Assembly: GCA_937951345.1 (NCBI GenBank)
Contig: CALFCF010000017.1
Location: forward strand, 1-64,000
Reading direction: 5' to 3'
DNA: 64,000 nt
Source: an uncultured Granulosicoccaceae bacterium
GTDB taxonomy: Bacteria; Pseudomonadota; Gammaproteobacteria; Granulosicoccales; Granulosicoccaceae
Shown here piece by piece: positions 18,215-28,234 of the stretch (position 1 is the stretch's first letter; each line of letters begins with the position of its first letter). The notes under the pieces were generated by a model that saw only the letters and a list, made by a program, of their open reading frames with translations, was not told the DNA's origin and ran no database searches. Made by a program: the position numbers and the translations under genes.

Positions 18215-20209
18215 TTAACCCTGTGAACCTGTCGGTTGAGTCGGGTGCAACGTTTCATATACAGCATCTGCCAACTGCAAACTGATGCCCGGGACCGCGG
18301 CGATATCATCAACACCAGCATGTTCAAGACCCCGTAGTCCACCAAAATGGGTCAATAGCTGTTTCCGGCGTTTGGGTCCCAAACCGGGAATCTCTTCGAG
18401 CACTGATTGCTTACGTGCTTTTGCGCGCTTGCTGCGATGTCCAGCTATTGCAAAACGATGCGCCTCATCACGAATCTGTTGCACCAGCAACAAGGCCGGA
18501 GATTCCGCACCCAACTGCGCCTCTATATTCGCGTGGTGCAGGATCAAGGTTTCATCGCCGGCTCGTCTGTCCGGCCCCTTAGCCACACCAACCAGTGTGA
18601 TGTCATCAATCTGCAATTCGCGCATCACATCGACCGCAACACCCAGCTGCCCTTTGCCACCATCAATAAACAAAATATCGGGCAGCGGTCTGCTCTCTTT
18701 TAATGCACGCGTGTAGCGTCGTGTCAGCGCTTGTCGCATCGCCGCATAATCATCACCGGCGGTAATATCCTCGATGTTAAAGCGCCTGTATTCAGCTTTT
18801 ACGGGGCCTTCAGCGTTGAATACCACACAAGATGCCACCGTCGCCTCACCCATAGTGTGGCTAATATCAAAGCATTCCATGCGATTCGGTATATCCTCGT
18901 GACCAACAAAACTGCGTAAATCGTCGATCCGTGCTGCCATCCCCGAACGAGACGACAGCCGCGTATTCAACGCGATTTCTGCATTGGTGAGCGCAAGTTT
19001 TTGTAATTTTGCACGTTCACCGCGAACACGCCAGGCAATAGAGACCGCGGCACCTGCCCGTTCTCGCAGTACTTGCTCTGTTAACTCATGATCCTCAACC
19101 GGTTCGCTGACGATTATCTCACGCGGCACTTCGTGCTCGAAGTAAAACTGTGTGATAAACGCATTCAGAATATCGCCCGCAGAACTACCTTCGGGTGTCG
19201 CCGGGTAGAACGCATTGTTACCCAGATTGACACCGTTTCTGACATGAAACACCTGTACACAACTCTGTCCGGCTTTCGTCAATGCAGCGACATAATCACA
19301 ATTGCCACTATCGTTCATGCTGGTACCACGATCACCAGTCATTTTTAACGTCGCCAGCTGGTCACGCAATTTCGCCGCACGCTCGAAATTCAGATCTGAG
19401 GCGGCATCGTCCATCTGCACGGCAAGATTATCCAGAACCTCCTGATCCTTGCCCTCAAGTAGCTTGATCGTCATATCCACATCCTGGCGATATTCCTGTT
19501 CATCGACCAAACCAACGCAGGGTGCAGTACATCGCTTTATCTGGTACTGCAGACACGGGCGTGACCGATTACGAAAATAGGAATCCTCGCACTGGCGGAC
19601 ACGAAACAATTTCTGTACGAGTCGCAACGATCGCTTTACCGCACCGGCATTTGGATAGGGTCCGATATATTTGCCCTGACGTTTGCGCGAACCCCGCTGA
19701 TAACTGACTCGCGGAAAGTCTTCGCGTGTTGAAATAAACACATACGGGTAACTTTTGTCATCACGCAACAAGACGTTATAGCGTGGACGATGTTCCTTGA
19801 TCAGATTGTGCTCAAGGACCAGAGCGTCACCCGGACTGGATGTCACCGTGAATTCCACCCGGGCTATCTGTGCCACCAGCACACGGGTTTTCGGGCTGTC
19901 GTGCGTTTTGGTGAAATAGCTGGAGAGCCGGTTCTTGAGATTTTTCGCTTTCCCGATATAAATAATATCGTCATGCACGTTGTACATGCGATAAACGCCG
20001 GGCCGGGTCGTTACAGTTTTCAGGAAGGCTTTGGCATCAAACTCAGCAGCTTTTGCTGTTTTAGCCGCACTTGCAGCAACCGGTGTTGCACCGTCGCCTG
20101 GCTCAGCAGCAGTATCAGCCGAATTTTTTACACCGTCCGCAGACCCTGCCTGCACCGGCAGTGCCTCGGGCGCATCACGAAGATCATTCGGTGGCATTTT
20201 GCGTGACAT
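18215..20209 (-). CDS. uvrC: Excinuclease ABC subunit C
   Basis: UvrC makes both incisions in nucleotide excision repair. The N-terminal GIY-YIG nuclease domain is seen as GVYRMYN followed by IIYIGKAKNLKNRL. A Cys-containing segment (RPCLQYQIKRCTAPC), a UVR region (FERAAKLRDQLATLK), the RNase H-like C-terminal nuclease (FDISHTMGEATVAS, FIDGGKGQL) and a helix-hairpin-helix end (IPGLGPKRRKQLL) follow. At 664 residues it is about 55 longer than usual, owing to an Ala/Gly-rich extension before the nuclease domain at about residue 57. ATG 20209 is preferred over TTG 20212. It lies 43 bp downstream of the gacA-like gene. Confidence 0.96.
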   Translation of the reverse strand: MSRKMPPNDLRDAPEALPVQAGSADGVKNSADTAAEPGDGATPVAASAAKTAKAAEFDAKAFLKTVTTRPGVYRMYNVHDDIIYIGKAKNLKNRLSSYFTKTHDSPKTRVLVAQIARVEFTVTSSPGDALVLEHNLIKEHRPRYNVLLRDDKSYPYVFISTREDFPRVSYQRGSRKRQGKYIGPYPNAGAVKRSLRLVQKLFRVRQCEDSYFRNRSRPCLQYQIKRCTAPCVGLVDEQEYRQDVDMTIKLLEGKDQEVLDNLAVQMDDAASDLNFERAAKLRDQLATLKMTGDRGTSMNDSGNCDYVAALTKAGQSCVQVFHVRNGVNLGNNAFYPATPEGSSAGDILNAFITQFYFEHEVPREIIVSEPVEDHELTEQVLRERAGAAVSIAWRVRGERAKLQKLALTNAEIALNTRLSSRSGMAARIDDLRSFVGHEDIPNRMECFDISHTMGEATVASCVVFNAEGPVKAEYRRFNIEDITAGDDYAAMRQALTRRYTRALKESRPLPDILFIDGGKGQLGVAVDVMRELQIDDITLVGVAKGPDRRAGDETLILHHANIEAQLGAESPALLLVQQIRDEAHRFAIAGHRSKRAKARKQSVLEEIPGLGPKRRKQLLTHFGGLRGLEHAGVDDIAAVPGISLQLADAVYETLHPTQPTGSQG

Positions 20210-20252
20210 CAATCAGGAGCCTAGCGGCTACATCAGATTGACGCAAGAATTG

Positions 20253-21014
20253 TTATAAACCGGTCAGCTGATCCCACGCATCGAGTTTGTGCAACAGCCG
20301 TGTCAGCTCTGCGGTGCTTTTAACTTCGAGCTTCTCCAGCGCCTTCATACGGTGTGTGCTGACTGTTTTCTCGCTAATGAACAAACGTTCGGCAATCTGA
20401 CGGTTTCGCAACCCGCGAAACGTCAGCAAGACGATTTCAGTTTCCCTCGCAGTCAGAGTTCTGAACAGTTTTTCAACCGGATCCGGCAATCCTACAGCCA
20501 GCTGTTGCGCGACCTGGGGCGCCAGATACACCCGGCCAGCCATTACGTCGTAAATAGCCTTCTCCATTTGCTCCGGATCGCAATCCTTGGTCAGGTAGCC
20601 TTTGACACCCAGATCAACCAGCTGGCGCGTAAAAGTGAATTCACGGACCGCAGTCAACACAATAATGCGCACCTCCGGCCAGCGACGCAGCAGTTCCATG
20701 GCAGTCTCAAGCCCGCTTATACCGGGCAGACTTAGATCGAGAAAAATAAGGTCAAATCGATCATGCCGGGCAAGCTCAAGAGCACGCTCACCATTGGCAG
20801 CTTCGACAAACCGTCCGATTGACTCAACATCTTCGAGTATGCGTCGCATGCCGACACGGACCAACTCATGATCATCAACAATCAGCACCGACCATTGCGG
20901 ATTACCCCGACAAACCCGGCCAGGCCTCATCGCAGATTCGTAGCCGGAGTTTGCGGGTACAGCACGGTCGGAGTTTTGATTGGTTTCAGTGGCTGATACA
21001 TCACCTGGATTCAT
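20253..21014 (-). CDS. LuxR-type response regulator, GacA/UvrY-like
   Basis: This is a two-component response regulator of 253 residues. The receiver domain carries VLIVDDHELVRVGMRRIL with the acidic pocket, phosphoacceptor Asp in FLDLSLPG, and Lys in YLTKD. The C-terminal helix-turn-helix of the LuxR/FixJ type is LTARETEIVLLTFRGLRNRQIAERLFIS. It lies directly upstream of uvrC, as gacA/uvrY does in gammaproteobacteria, where it activates small RNAs of the Csr/Rsm pathway. ATG 21014 is chosen because GGAG lies seven bases upstream; the alternative GTG 21056 has no such site. About 30 residues precede the receiver domain, more than in E. coli UvrY. Confidence 0.88.
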   Translation of the reverse strand: MNPGDVSATETNQNSDRAVPANSGYESAMRPGRVCRGNPQWSVLIVDDHELVRVGMRRILEDVESIGRFVEAANGERALELARHDRFDLIFLDLSLPGISGLETAMELLRRWPEVRIIVLTAVREFTFTRQLVDLGVKGYLTKDCDPEQMEKAIYDVMAGRVYLAPQVAQQLAVGLPDPVEKLFRTLTARETEIVLLTFRGLRNRQIAERLFISEKTVSTHRMKALEKLEVKSTAELTRLLHKLDAWDQLTGL

Positions 21015-21233
21015 AAACGCACTCCGCGGGACGCAGTTCAGGAATGATCGCGTCACCGGATGAAGACGCTAATCCTTAGAATCGGGTGAGAGCAAGCGCT
21101 GAGAGGACACAGGACAGGAAAATGAGATATCGCACGCAGGATGAGTGTGTTACGGGTGCTCTAAGTGGGTGAACACAAAGCGGCCAAGGCCAGACAGCTG
21201 AGCGGTTATCTTTAGGTTCTCTTTAGGTTATCT

Positions 21234-22223
21234 TTAATAACGCAACAGGGCTGAACCCCAGGTAAAGCCACCACCAAAACCTTCAATCATCACGGTTTCA
21301 CCCCGTTGAATATTGCCATTGGTAATACCCTCATGTAACGCCAAAGGTATAGACGCAGCCGAAGTATTGCCCTGTTGAGCCACTGTCAGGATAACCTTCT
21401 CCATGGGCAGATTCAGCTTTTTGGCAATGGCGTTGATGATTCGAAGGTTGGCTTGATGAGGAACCAGCCAATCAACATCGTCACGCGTCATCTGATTAGC
21501 CTCAAGCGTTTCGTCGACAATACGACCCAGGGTGTTGACGGCCATCTTGAAAACTTCAGTGCCTGACATCTCGACGTAGGCGCGTCCTTCCTGGACAGCA
21601 GCAAGGTTGTTGGAGACACCACTGGGTACATGCAGCAGGCTGGCATAATCACCATCGGCATGCAGATGCGTCGAATAGACTCCGGGGGCGTCGTGGGCCT
21701 GTATCACAACTGCTCCGGCACCGTCACCAAACAACACACAGGTGTTTCTATCGGTCCAGTCAATAATGCGGGAAAAGGTTTCTGCACCCACGACGAGCGC
21801 ACAGCGCGAGGTCCCGGTTCGGATAAATTTATCCGCCACCGAAAATGCATAAACAAAACCGGTGCACACCGCCTGCACGTCAAATGCCGGACAACCATGG
21901 ATATCGAGCCGACTCTGCAGCAGACAGGCAGTGCTCGGAAAAACCTGATCGGGTGTAGTTGTTGCCACCACAATCAAATCAATATCACTGGTCTGCAAAC
22001 CGGCATTGCTGATGGCCTGCCGAGAAGCGTGCTCGGCCAGATCCAGCGTAAATTCATTATCTGCCGCAATATGACGTTGCTGGATTCCTGTGCGCGAGGT
22101 AATCCACTCATCACTGGTATCGACCATCGCCTCAAGTTCCTGGTTCGTCAGGATACGTTCGGGCAGATAACCACCGGTGCCGGCAATACGGGAGTAAACA
22201 GTGTTGGATTCTCTGTTACTCAT
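21234..22223 (-). CDS. fabH: 3-oxoacyl-ACP synthase III
   Basis: FabH (329 residues) starts fatty acid synthesis by condensing acetyl-CoA with malonyl-ACP. The Cys-His-Asn triad is visible: C120 in QAVCTGF, H256 in VPHQANLRI and N286 in QQGNTSAAS. The N-terminal signature [17 protein letters not shown] and the C-terminal [15 protein letters not shown] are typical. The start codon overlaps the plsX stop by four bases (ATGA), so translation is probably coupled. The usual fabD-fabG-acpP-fabF genes do not follow downstream; instead about 180 bp of non-coding sequence separates it from gacA. Confidence 0.97.
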   Translation of the reverse strand: MSNRESNTVYSRIAGTGGYLPERILTNQELEAMVDTSDEWITSRTGIQQRHIAADNEFTLDLAEHASRQAISNAGLQTSDIDLIVVATTTPDQVFPSTACLLQSRLDIHGCPAFDVQAVCTGFVYAFSVADKFIRTGTSRCALVVGAETFSRIIDWTDRNTCVLFGDGAGAVVIQAHDAPGVYSTHLHADGDYASLLHVPSGVSNNLAAVQEGRAYVEMSGTEVFKMAVNTLGRIVDETLEANQMTRDDVDWLVPHQANLRIINAIAKKLNLPMEKVILTVAQQGNTSAASIPLALHEGITNGNIQRGETVMIEGFGGGFTWGSALLRY

Positions 22224-23293
22224 AACGTCTGAGTGAGCTTTGTTGGCGCCTGGTCGGATGTCGGGCTACCTGCCAGATCAAGCTGTGCTGCAATAGCTTC
22301 GCCGATCTTTGCCGGTACATTCTTTTCTGCTTCCAGTCGAGCTATATCGACTGCATTGGCGAATGCCAAAGCATCTGCTCCGCCATGACTTTTTATAACC
22401 ACACCCTGCAATCCCAGCAAACTGGCACCGTTATAGCGGCGCGGGTCAATCCGCCGGCCGAACCGTTTCAATACCGGTCTGGCGATGGCCGCGGCCAGTT
22501 TAGTCAGCGGTGAACGCGAAAATTCTTCGCGCATAAATACACGAATCATCCGCGCGACACCCTCGACAGATTTCAGTGAGACATTGCCAGCAAAACCATC
22601 GCAAACCACAACATCGCACTCACCTGTGTAGATACCATCTCCTTCCACAAATCCAGTGTAATCCAGACTACCGCGCTCGCGCATCTGGTCAAGTAAAAGA
22701 GCTGCTTCCTTTACCTGTTCATTGCCTTTGATATTTTCGCTACCGATATTGAGCAAACCAACACGCGGGTTCGCATTGCTGTCGACCGCAGAGGCAAGCA
22801 CAGAACCCATTACTGCAAATTGAAGTAAATGATCAGGTGTGCAGTCCACGTTAGCACCTAGATCCAGCATATGGGTATGACCGTTGATCGTTGGTAACGT
22901 GGTGCAGATAGCCGGCCGAGCTATCCCAGGGAGGGTTTTAAGCACAAATTTACTGATGGCGAGCAACGCACCGGTATTCCCGGCACTGACACAAGCGGTG
23001 GCCTGCCCGGATTTAACGCAATTGATAGCAACACGCATCGACGAGTCTTTTTTGTTGCGTAACGCATCGCGGGTCGAATCGTGCATCTCGACGACTTCAC
23101 TGGCGGGAATGATTTCGCAACGCGTAACGGTTGCTCGCGCGGGCTCGGCCAGTTTGGCGATCTCATCAGTCAGTACAGCCGGGTCACCGACCAATGCCAG
23201 GCGTGTATCCGGATGATCAGTCAGGAACGCGCTAACGGCGGCCACCGTTACTGGCGCGCCACCATCACCACTCATCGCATCGATAGCGATCAT
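22220..23293 (-). CDS. plsX: Phosphate acyltransferase PlsX
   Basis: PlsX converts acyl-ACP to acyl-phosphate, the donor for the first acylation of glycerol-3-phosphate by PlsY. The start [16 protein letters not shown] is the family hallmark, as are [26 protein letters not shown] and [16 protein letters not shown] 23293 ([11 protein letters not shown]) matches homologues; the frame is open upstream to GTG 23347, which would add 18 non-conserved residues. Neither has a strong ribosome site. Length is 357 residues, close to the family norm. It lies between rpmF and fabH, the standard order. Confidence 0.96.
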   Translation of the reverse strand: MIAIDAMSGDGGAPVTVAAVSAFLTDHPDTRLALVGDPAVLTDEIAKLAEPARATVTRCEIIPASEVVEMHDSTRDALRNKKDSSMRVAINCVKSGQATACVSAGNTGALLAISKFVLKTLPGIARPAICTTLPTINGHTHMLDLGANVDCTPDHLLQFAVMGSVLASAVDSNANPRVGLLNIGSENIKGNEQVKEAALLLDQMRERGSLDYTGFVEGDGIYTGECDVVVCDGFAGNVSLKSVEGVARMIRVFMREEFSRSPLTKLAAAIARPVLKRFGRRIDPRRYNGASLLGLQGVVIKSHGGADALAFANAVDIARLEAEKNVPAKIGEAIAAQLDLAGSPTSDQAPTKLTQTL

Positions 23294-23469
23294 GCGGGGA
23301 CAGTCGCTGGCGCAGCGCAAGGCCTGGAAAGCAGGCAGCCACACCACCCGAGCGCACCTGTGGTGCTGCGTATCCGTAACACGCTCGGTTGCTGCCTAAA
23401 TTTTTTCCTCACGTGTTGTGAGAGCTTCCTGCCTGAGTGATAAATTGGAGTCACGTCCTAATGGGACGT

Positions 23470-23673
23470 CTACTCCTCATCATCCTCGTCTTCATCTTCT
23501 TCGGGCTGCTCGACGACAAGTTGACCTTTATAGAACCCGTCTTTTGTGACGTGATGACGCCGGTGCAATTCACCGGTTGTCGGGTCCGTCGATAAGGTAG
23601 CGCCACGCAACCGATCGTGAGAGCGACGCATACCGCGTCTGGATGGAGTTTTTCTACTTTGTTGTACTGCCAT
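23470..23673 (-). CDS. rpmF: 50S ribosomal protein L32
   Basis: A 67-residue L32 beginning [22 protein letters not shown], as in all bacterial L32 proteins, with [11 protein letters not shown] in the second half. The four zinc-binding Cys of some L32 proteins are absent, as is normal in proteobacteria. The C-terminus is an unusual run of acidic residues ([11 protein letters not shown]) on an otherwise basic ribosomal protein. It lies between yceD and plsX in the conserved lipid/ribosome cluster. Confidence 0.96.
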   Translation of the reverse strand: MAVQQSRKTPSRRGMRRSHDRLRGATLSTDPTTGELHRRHHVTKDGFYKGQLVVEQPEEDEDEDDEE

Positions 23674-23903
23674 AACCTGTCACCCCGACTGCTAATTCAG
23701 TCTGTAAGTAATCTCTGATTCACGTTAAAGGTTAAAAACCCGGTACTCAATAAGCGTAGGTTCAAACCCTGTACTCTGCAGCAACATTCCGGCTGCCTGT
23801 ATTTCGGCAACTGCTGCTTCCAGAGCATAATCTGTATTTAATCGGTATCAATACCTGCAAGTGCCGGTATCGGGTAAAACTGTCATCAACTGTCAGGCTG
23901 TCA
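23674..23903. other. Spacer between yceD and rpmF
   Basis: About 230 bp, longer than the short yceD-rpmF spacer usual in gammaproteobacteria. It contains two close direct repeats of a TGTCAG-type motif around 23880-23915 but no gene. An rpmF promoter could lie here. Confidence 0.35.
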
Positions 23904-24659
23904 TTAATTGTCAGGAAAGGACAGGCCTTTCAATGCCGCAAACGGATTTTCAGGCTTTGCTTCTGAGGGGTCAATTACATGCTCCTCGTAAGGCACGCCC
24001 GTATTATCACAATCTGCTGAATCTTCATGCATTGCATGAGTGGGTAATCGCAGCAGCAACTCATCTTCAAACATTTCGACGACGGTGAGATATCCGTCTT
24101 CACCCAACAAGACCGGGTCATAGCTGTCAGGCAGTAAATCAGCCGTTAGTTCGTTTGCCGCAAAGGCAAACTTGAACTGGGTGGCGACGTCATGCTGATA
24201 GGTCCCAAGACAACGCTGACATTGCAGTTCCAGTGTAGCCTGCAATTCGCCCGATGCGGTGATCATCGGAGTCGCTGCTGCCCGCTCATCCTTGCTGCCC
24301 TGAACACCATTGGCTGAATTAGCAAGTACACCTGAACTACTGCCGGACTCATGGCCGGATTCATTGCTAAAAAAACTGCTTTCTGCAAACTTACCCAGCG
24401 TGAATTTCGCCGAGAACACCCCGCCAACGTGTTCGTCACCAGCACCAGCGGCCACAGCTCCGGTTTTCAATGACGTCACAGACTGATTGGCGGCGACGAG
24501 ACGATAATCACGGATCAGCTGGTTGAGGCGCTGGAAAGCCGCTACCGGCACTTCCGCACGAAACAAACATTGGTTCTCGGAAGCTGACTTGTAGAGCTGA
24601 GCCGGACTGAATCGTTCACCAGCCGGTATATCTGTCACCATTTGAACCTGCCAACCCAC
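23904..24659 (-). CDS. yceD: YceD / DUF177 family, 23S rRNA accumulation protein
   Basis: A YceD-family protein, which in E. coli and plants is needed for normal 23S rRNA accumulation. The conserved Cys pair is present in LQCQRCLGTY, followed by DLLPDSYDPVLLGEDGYLTVVEMFEDELLLRLP and the C-terminal NPFAALKGL. At 251 residues it is some 75 longer than the usual 170-180. The surplus is a Ser/Gly/Ala-rich insertion around residues 66-135 between the N-terminal region and the Cys domain. It lies upstream of rpmF and divergent from maf, which is the standard arrangement. Confidence 0.9.
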   Translation of the reverse strand: MGWQVQMVTDIPAGERFSPAQLYKSASENQCLFRAEVPVAAFQRLNQLIRDYRLVAANQSVTSLKTGAVAAGAGDEHVGGVFSAKFTLGKFAESSFFSNESGHESGSSSGVLANSANGVQGSKDERAAATPMITASGELQATLELQCQRCLGTYQHDVATQFKFAFAANELTADLLPDSYDPVLLGEDGYLTVVEMFEDELLLRLPTHAMHEDSADCDNTGVPYEEHVIDPSEAKPENPFAALKGLSFPDN

Positions 24660-24847
24660 TCTCGAGGCGATTACTGCCCGAACCGGTCTTAAAAACCACT
24701 CTTTATCTTTATACGAATGGCTACTTACAGCCGCAGCTGATTACAATCGCGTCAAACAGTCAAAAATAACAAATTGCGTTAAATCTGTCAAAATGGACGT
24801 CAAATCTATAGAGTGCGACCACAGGTCGAAACCCATCACCAGCAAGC

Positions 24848-25474
24848 ATGATTGCAGAGGATACAGATAATACCCGCTTCCGCCTGATATTGGCGTCAAC
24901 GTCGCCTTACCGACGCGAGCTCCTGGCTCGGTTGGGTTTGCCATTTGAGCAAATGGCACCCGAGTGCGATGAATCGCCCGAGCCGGGTGAAACACCGGCA
25001 CGGCTCGTTGAGCGGCTAGCGCAAATTAAGGCCCGTAGTATCCTCAGCCGGCTGGCAGCAGAGTCGACGGGATCGACAGTTACACTTGTCATCGGATCAG
25101 ATCAGGTAGCTGATTGTTCGGGCAGAATTCTTGGCAAACCGAAGAGCGTTGAAAATGCCGAGTTACAGCTGGCAGCGATGAGTGGCCGGACCGTGGTATT
25201 CAGGACGGCGATGTGCGTGGTCAGTACCGGTGACCAGCCTGCAAGTGTTGACAGTGTTAACGTCACAGCGCGGTTTCGAGAGCTCTCAACGGATGAAATC
25301 AAACGCTACGTCGCGCATGATCAGCCACTCGATTGCGCCGGTGCGTTTCGTTCGGAGGCGCGCGGTATCGCGCTACTGGAATCACTGAGCGGCGATGATC
25401 CAAACGCGCTGATCGGACTGCCGCTAATCCGTCTTGCTGCGCGCCTGCGTGAGCACGGTGTCGCTTTGCCGTAA
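24848..25474 (+). CDS. Maf-family nucleotide pyrophosphatase (YceF type)
   Basis: Maf proteins hydrolyse non-canonical nucleoside triphosphates; the YceF branch prefers m7GTP. The N-terminal motif LILASTSPYRRELLARLGLPF carries the substrate-binding SxSPxR loop in the YceF form, and VIGSDQVADCSG is the second conserved motif. The end region IGLPLIRLAARLREHG is typical. Length (208) is slightly above the E. coli protein (194). The gene is divergent from yceD with about 190 bp between them, the same arrangement as E. coli yceF-yceD. Confidence 0.92.
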   Translation: MIAEDTDNTRFRLILASTSPYRRELLARLGLPFEQMAPECDESPEPGETPARLVERLAQIKARSILSRLAAESTGSTVTLVIGSDQVADCSGRILGKPKSVENAELQLAAMSGRTVVFRTAMCVVSTGDQPASVDSVNVTARFRELSTDEIKRYVAHDQPLDCAGAFRSEARGIALLESLSGDDPNALIGLPLIRLAARLREHGVALP

Positions 25475-25512
25475 AGCCACAGTACAAGTTGCCACAGTAC
25501 AGCTTGCGTTAT

Positions 25513-26013
25513 TTAGCCGGCACTCAGCATGGGTACTATCCAGCGGTACAGCCACTGCAACACCAGCCAGGCCATCAGTCCCGCGAGAATATCGTCCAGC
25601 ATGATACCCATGCCGCCGTCGACACGCTTGTCCACCCATCCGATTGGCCATGGCTTTACGATGTCGAAGAACCGGAATAGCAGAAACGCCAGCAGCAACC
25701 AGGCGGGCGAAGCAGGCAGCAGGAAAACCGCCAGCAACATGCCAACGATCTCGTCATAGACAATCGACGGGTGATCATGCGCACCGAGTAGTCCGGCGCT
25801 GTATCCACAAACCCAGACACCGATGATAAACATCAGTATTAACACACCCAGATAGAACATCGGGTTGGCTTTAGGCATGACCATGAACAACGGCAAAGCT
25901 ACCAGCGTACCAACCGTGCCCGGTGCATAGCGCGACAACCCGGCACCACAGCCCAGAGCCAGAAAATTTGCTGGATGTGCAAACAATTGACGATGGTCAA
26001 CGTTGGCCTGCAT
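25513..26013 (-). CDS. pgpA: Phosphatidylglycerophosphatase A
   Basis: PgpA dephosphorylates phosphatidylglycerophosphate to phosphatidylglycerol. The 166-residue membrane protein has the family core FLALGCGAGLSRYAPGTVGTL, IVYDEIVGM and FFDIVKPWPIGWVD, with three to four hydrophobic segments. In most gammaproteobacteria the order is nusB-thiL-pgpA. Here thiL is missing and a 249-bp repeat element lies between nusB and pgpA, ending 10 bp upstream of the pgpA ATG. An AGGGG ribosome-site candidate spans the element edge. Confidence 0.94.
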   Translation of the reverse strand: MQANVDHRQLFAHPANFLALGCGAGLSRYAPGTVGTLVALPLFMVMPKANPMFYLGVLILMFIIGVWVCGYSAGLLGAHDHPSIVYDEIVGMLLAVFLLPASPAWLLLAFLLFRFFDIVKPWPIGWVDKRVDGGMGIMLDDILAGLMAWLVLQWLYRWIVPMLSAG

Positions 26014-26023
26014 CGGCTAACCC

Positions 26024-26272
26024 CTAGCCTGCTCGATTCATGAAGGGTTCGCCACCAGAGTCTGGCTACCTAAGCAGGTCGCTCGATTCAGCGAAACTCG
26101 TAGAAATCTACGGGTTGAGCTCAATCGAGTGAGCTGCGACGGCAGACGGGCACTGGTGATGAATAGAAAACAGTGTGCGAACACCCGCAGCGACGCTAAA
26201 ACTGCTTTTCTAACTGGAAATGGCTTAGTTTTCATTGTCACTGTTTTCGCCTTCGTGAATTGAGCAGGCTAG
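26024..26272. mobile_element. MITE-like 249-bp element, copy 1
   Basis: The element is bounded by CTAG and imperfect terminal inverted repeats of about 21 bp starting CCTGCTCGATTCATGAAGG (right end reads CCTGCTCAATTCACGAAGG). A second, nearly identical copy of the same length lies at 35810-36058. An internal palindrome at about 26092-26133 centres on CGTAGAAATCTACG. No transposase is encoded, so it would be non-autonomous. CTAG occurs at both ends of both copies; because it is a palindrome it could be the tip of the inverted repeat or a 4-bp target duplication. The right end supplies the TAG stop of nusB. Confidence 0.8.
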
Positions 26273-26766
26273 ACTTTCTTGTTATCCGAGTTTACCGCAG
26301 ATTGATCGACACCGATCTGTCCGACCTCGAATGAGCGCTCGGCCAGCGCCAGTTTATCCATCACACCGTTAATATATTTGTAGCCGTGATCCGACCCGAA
26401 ACGCTTGGCAATTTCTACCCATTCATTAATCACGACCCGCACCGGCACGTCCAGCCGTCGGACCAGCTCGTAGGCCCCCAGCCGACAGATGGATCGTTCT
26501 ATCGGATCAAGTTCGTCGACTGCCCGATCAAGTGACGACGTCAGTTTGGCATCCAAATCCGACAAACTCCGGATGGTTTGATTCAGGAGTTCGAGGAAAT
26601 ACTCGTCATCCACACCCTTCATGTCCTGATGGGCATGAAATTGACTGGCAATCTGATCCCCTCCGGATTCGTTACCTGCCGCCTGATTCAAGTCCCATTG
26701 ATAAAGACCTTGAAGCGCTTTAACGCGTGCTTTGCGTCGGCCGGCCTGTTTGCTTGAAGAGGCCAT
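26269..26766 (-). CDS. nusB: Transcription antitermination factor NusB
   Basis: NusB binds boxA RNA with S10 (NusE) in rRNA antitermination. The 165-residue protein starts with the Arg-rich family N-terminus KQAGRRKARVKALQGLYQWDLN and contains ELDPIERSICRLGAYEL, VPVRVVINEWVEIAKRFGSDHGYKYINGVMDKLA, the signature C-terminal region. The tail after this (about 25 residues) is longer than usual, and its TAG stop lies in the right-hand CTAG of the MITE-like element, so the end of the protein may have been set by the insertion. It lies 34 bp downstream of cysS on the same strand. Confidence 0.95.
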   Translation of the reverse strand: MASSSKQAGRRKARVKALQGLYQWDLNQAAGNESGGDQIASQFHAHQDMKGVDDEYFLELLNQTIRSLSDLDAKLTSSLDRAVDELDPIERSICRLGAYELVRRLDVPVRVVINEWVEIAKRFGSDHGYKYINGVMDKLALAERSFEVGQIGVDQSAVNSDNKKV

Positions 26767-26800
26767 TACCGAAGAATGCAGCAGGATGAAAGAATATCGA

Positions 26801-28234
26801 TCATTGTCGACGCCATGTGGTTTTCCCGTTCTTGTCTTCTAATACGACACCAGCGTCAGCCAGTTCGTCACGAATGCGATCACTGGCGGCCCAATCTTTC
26901 TGCTCCCTGGCCTCGGATCGCTGAGCAATCAAAGCGTCGATTTCTGAATCTGAAGGCCCGGCATCGGCAGATTCGCCACCTGCCTGTTTTAGCCAATCAT
27001 CAGGGTTTTGCTGCAGGATACCCAGTCGCTGTCCCAACGTTTTCAAATTCACTGCGAGTGTGTACGCACTGTCCGGCCCGCTGGATTGAGCATCAGTTGA
27101 ATCGGAGGCCTTGTTAAGCGCGGTAGCGAGTGCAAATAACACAGCAATAGCCTCGGGCGTATTGAAGTCATCATCCAAAGCCGCGATGAAATCAGTCGTC
27201 CAACGGGACTCTGGAGCTGACCTGCTCTGCGTTTGAGCATCATCGTTAGACAAACCTGCCTGGGCAAGAGCTGTGTACAGCCTGCGTAGTCCGGCACGCG
27301 CTTGCTGCATTTGATCTGTCGAGTAATTCAGTGGACTTCTGTAGTGACTGGACAGAATAAAGAAACGGATTTCTTCCCCGTGATAGAGCTGCAGCACATC
27401 GCGGATGGTGAAGAAATTACCAAGCGATTTAGACATCTTCTCGTCATCGAGCCTGACCAGACCATTGTGCATCCAGTAGTTCGCGAACGTTTCGCGATTA
27501 GCGCATTCACTTTGTGCAATTTCATTCTCGTGATGAGGAAACTGCAGGTCCATACCGCCACCATGGATATCAAAATGATTACCCAGATTTTCTGCAGCCA
27601 TTGCGGAACACTCAATATGCCACCCGGGTCGACCCGGTCCCCACGGGGAATCCCAGTGAGGCTCATCCCTCTTGGCTGCTTTCCAGAGCACAAAATCGAG
27701 TGGGTCCTGTTTATTTTTGTCCACCGCAATACGCTCGCCAGCACGCAACTCTTCCGGTCGTCTGCCGCTGAGCTTGCCATAGTCCGGGCATGTGTTGATC
27801 GCGAAGTACACATCGCTACCTGGTACATGATAAGCGTGACCGGCGTCGATCAGTTGGTTTATCAAGTTGAGTATCTGCGGTATGTTTTCGGTAGCCCGGG
27901 GTTCCAGATCAGGGCTGAGATTACCCAGTGCCTTTTCATCCTCATGCATCGCCACCACATAGCGTTCAGCTAGCTCTGTGAACGTTTCATTGTTGGTCAG
28001 TGCGCGATTGATAATCTTGTCATCAACATCCGTTATGTTGCGCACATACATGACGTCATAACCGCTGGCACGTAAATGACGGGCCACCGTGTCAAAAACC
28101 ACCAGCACCCGGGCATGACCAATGTGACAGTGGTCGTAAACCGTCATGCCGCAGACATACATGCCGATTTTTTCGGGGTTTATCGGTGTAAAAACCTGTT
28201 TCTTCTTACTCAGCGTGTTGTAAATCGTTAGCAT
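26801..28234 (-). CDS. cysS: Cysteinyl-tRNA synthetase
   Basis: Class I synthetase of 477 residues that charges tRNA-Cys (the cognate tRNA gene is at 15935). The HIGH motif is H37-H40 in [11 protein letters not shown] and [10 protein letters not shown] is the second ATP-binding signature. Zinc ligands are visible as C28 ([10 protein letters not shown]), a Cys in WHIECSAMA and the His pair in FPHHENE. The C-terminal anticodon-binding part contains [20 protein letters not shown]. It is divergent from the cyclophilin gene pair, as cysS and ppiB are in E. coli. Confidence 0.97.
   Translation of the reverse strand: MLTIYNTLSKKKQVFTPINPEKIGMYVCGMTVYDHCHIGHARVLVVFDTVARHLRASGYDVMYVRNITDVDDKIINRALTNNETFTELAERYVVAMHEDEKALGNLSPDLEPRATENIPQILNLINQLIDAGHAYHVPGSDVYFAINTCPDYGKLSGRRPEELRAGERIAVDKNKQDPLDFVLWKAAKRDEPHWDSPWGPGRPGWHIECSAMAAENLGNHFDIHGGGMDLQFPHHENEIAQSECANRETFANYWMHNGLVRLDDEKMSKSLGNFFTIRDVLQLYHGEEIRFFILSSHYRSPLNYSTDQMQQARAGLRRLYTALAQAGLSNDDAQTQSRSAPESRWTTDFIAALDDDFNTPEAIAVLFALATALNKASDSTDAQSSGPDSAYTLAVNLKTLGQRLGILQQNPDDWLKQAGGESADAGPSDSEIDALIAQRSEAREQKDWAASDRIRDELADAGVVLEDKNGKTTWRRQ

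Noticed and set aside
26024-26272. Element as a full insertion sequence
   Set aside because: At 249 bp with only a 67-codon frame it cannot encode a transposase; it is at most a non-autonomous element.
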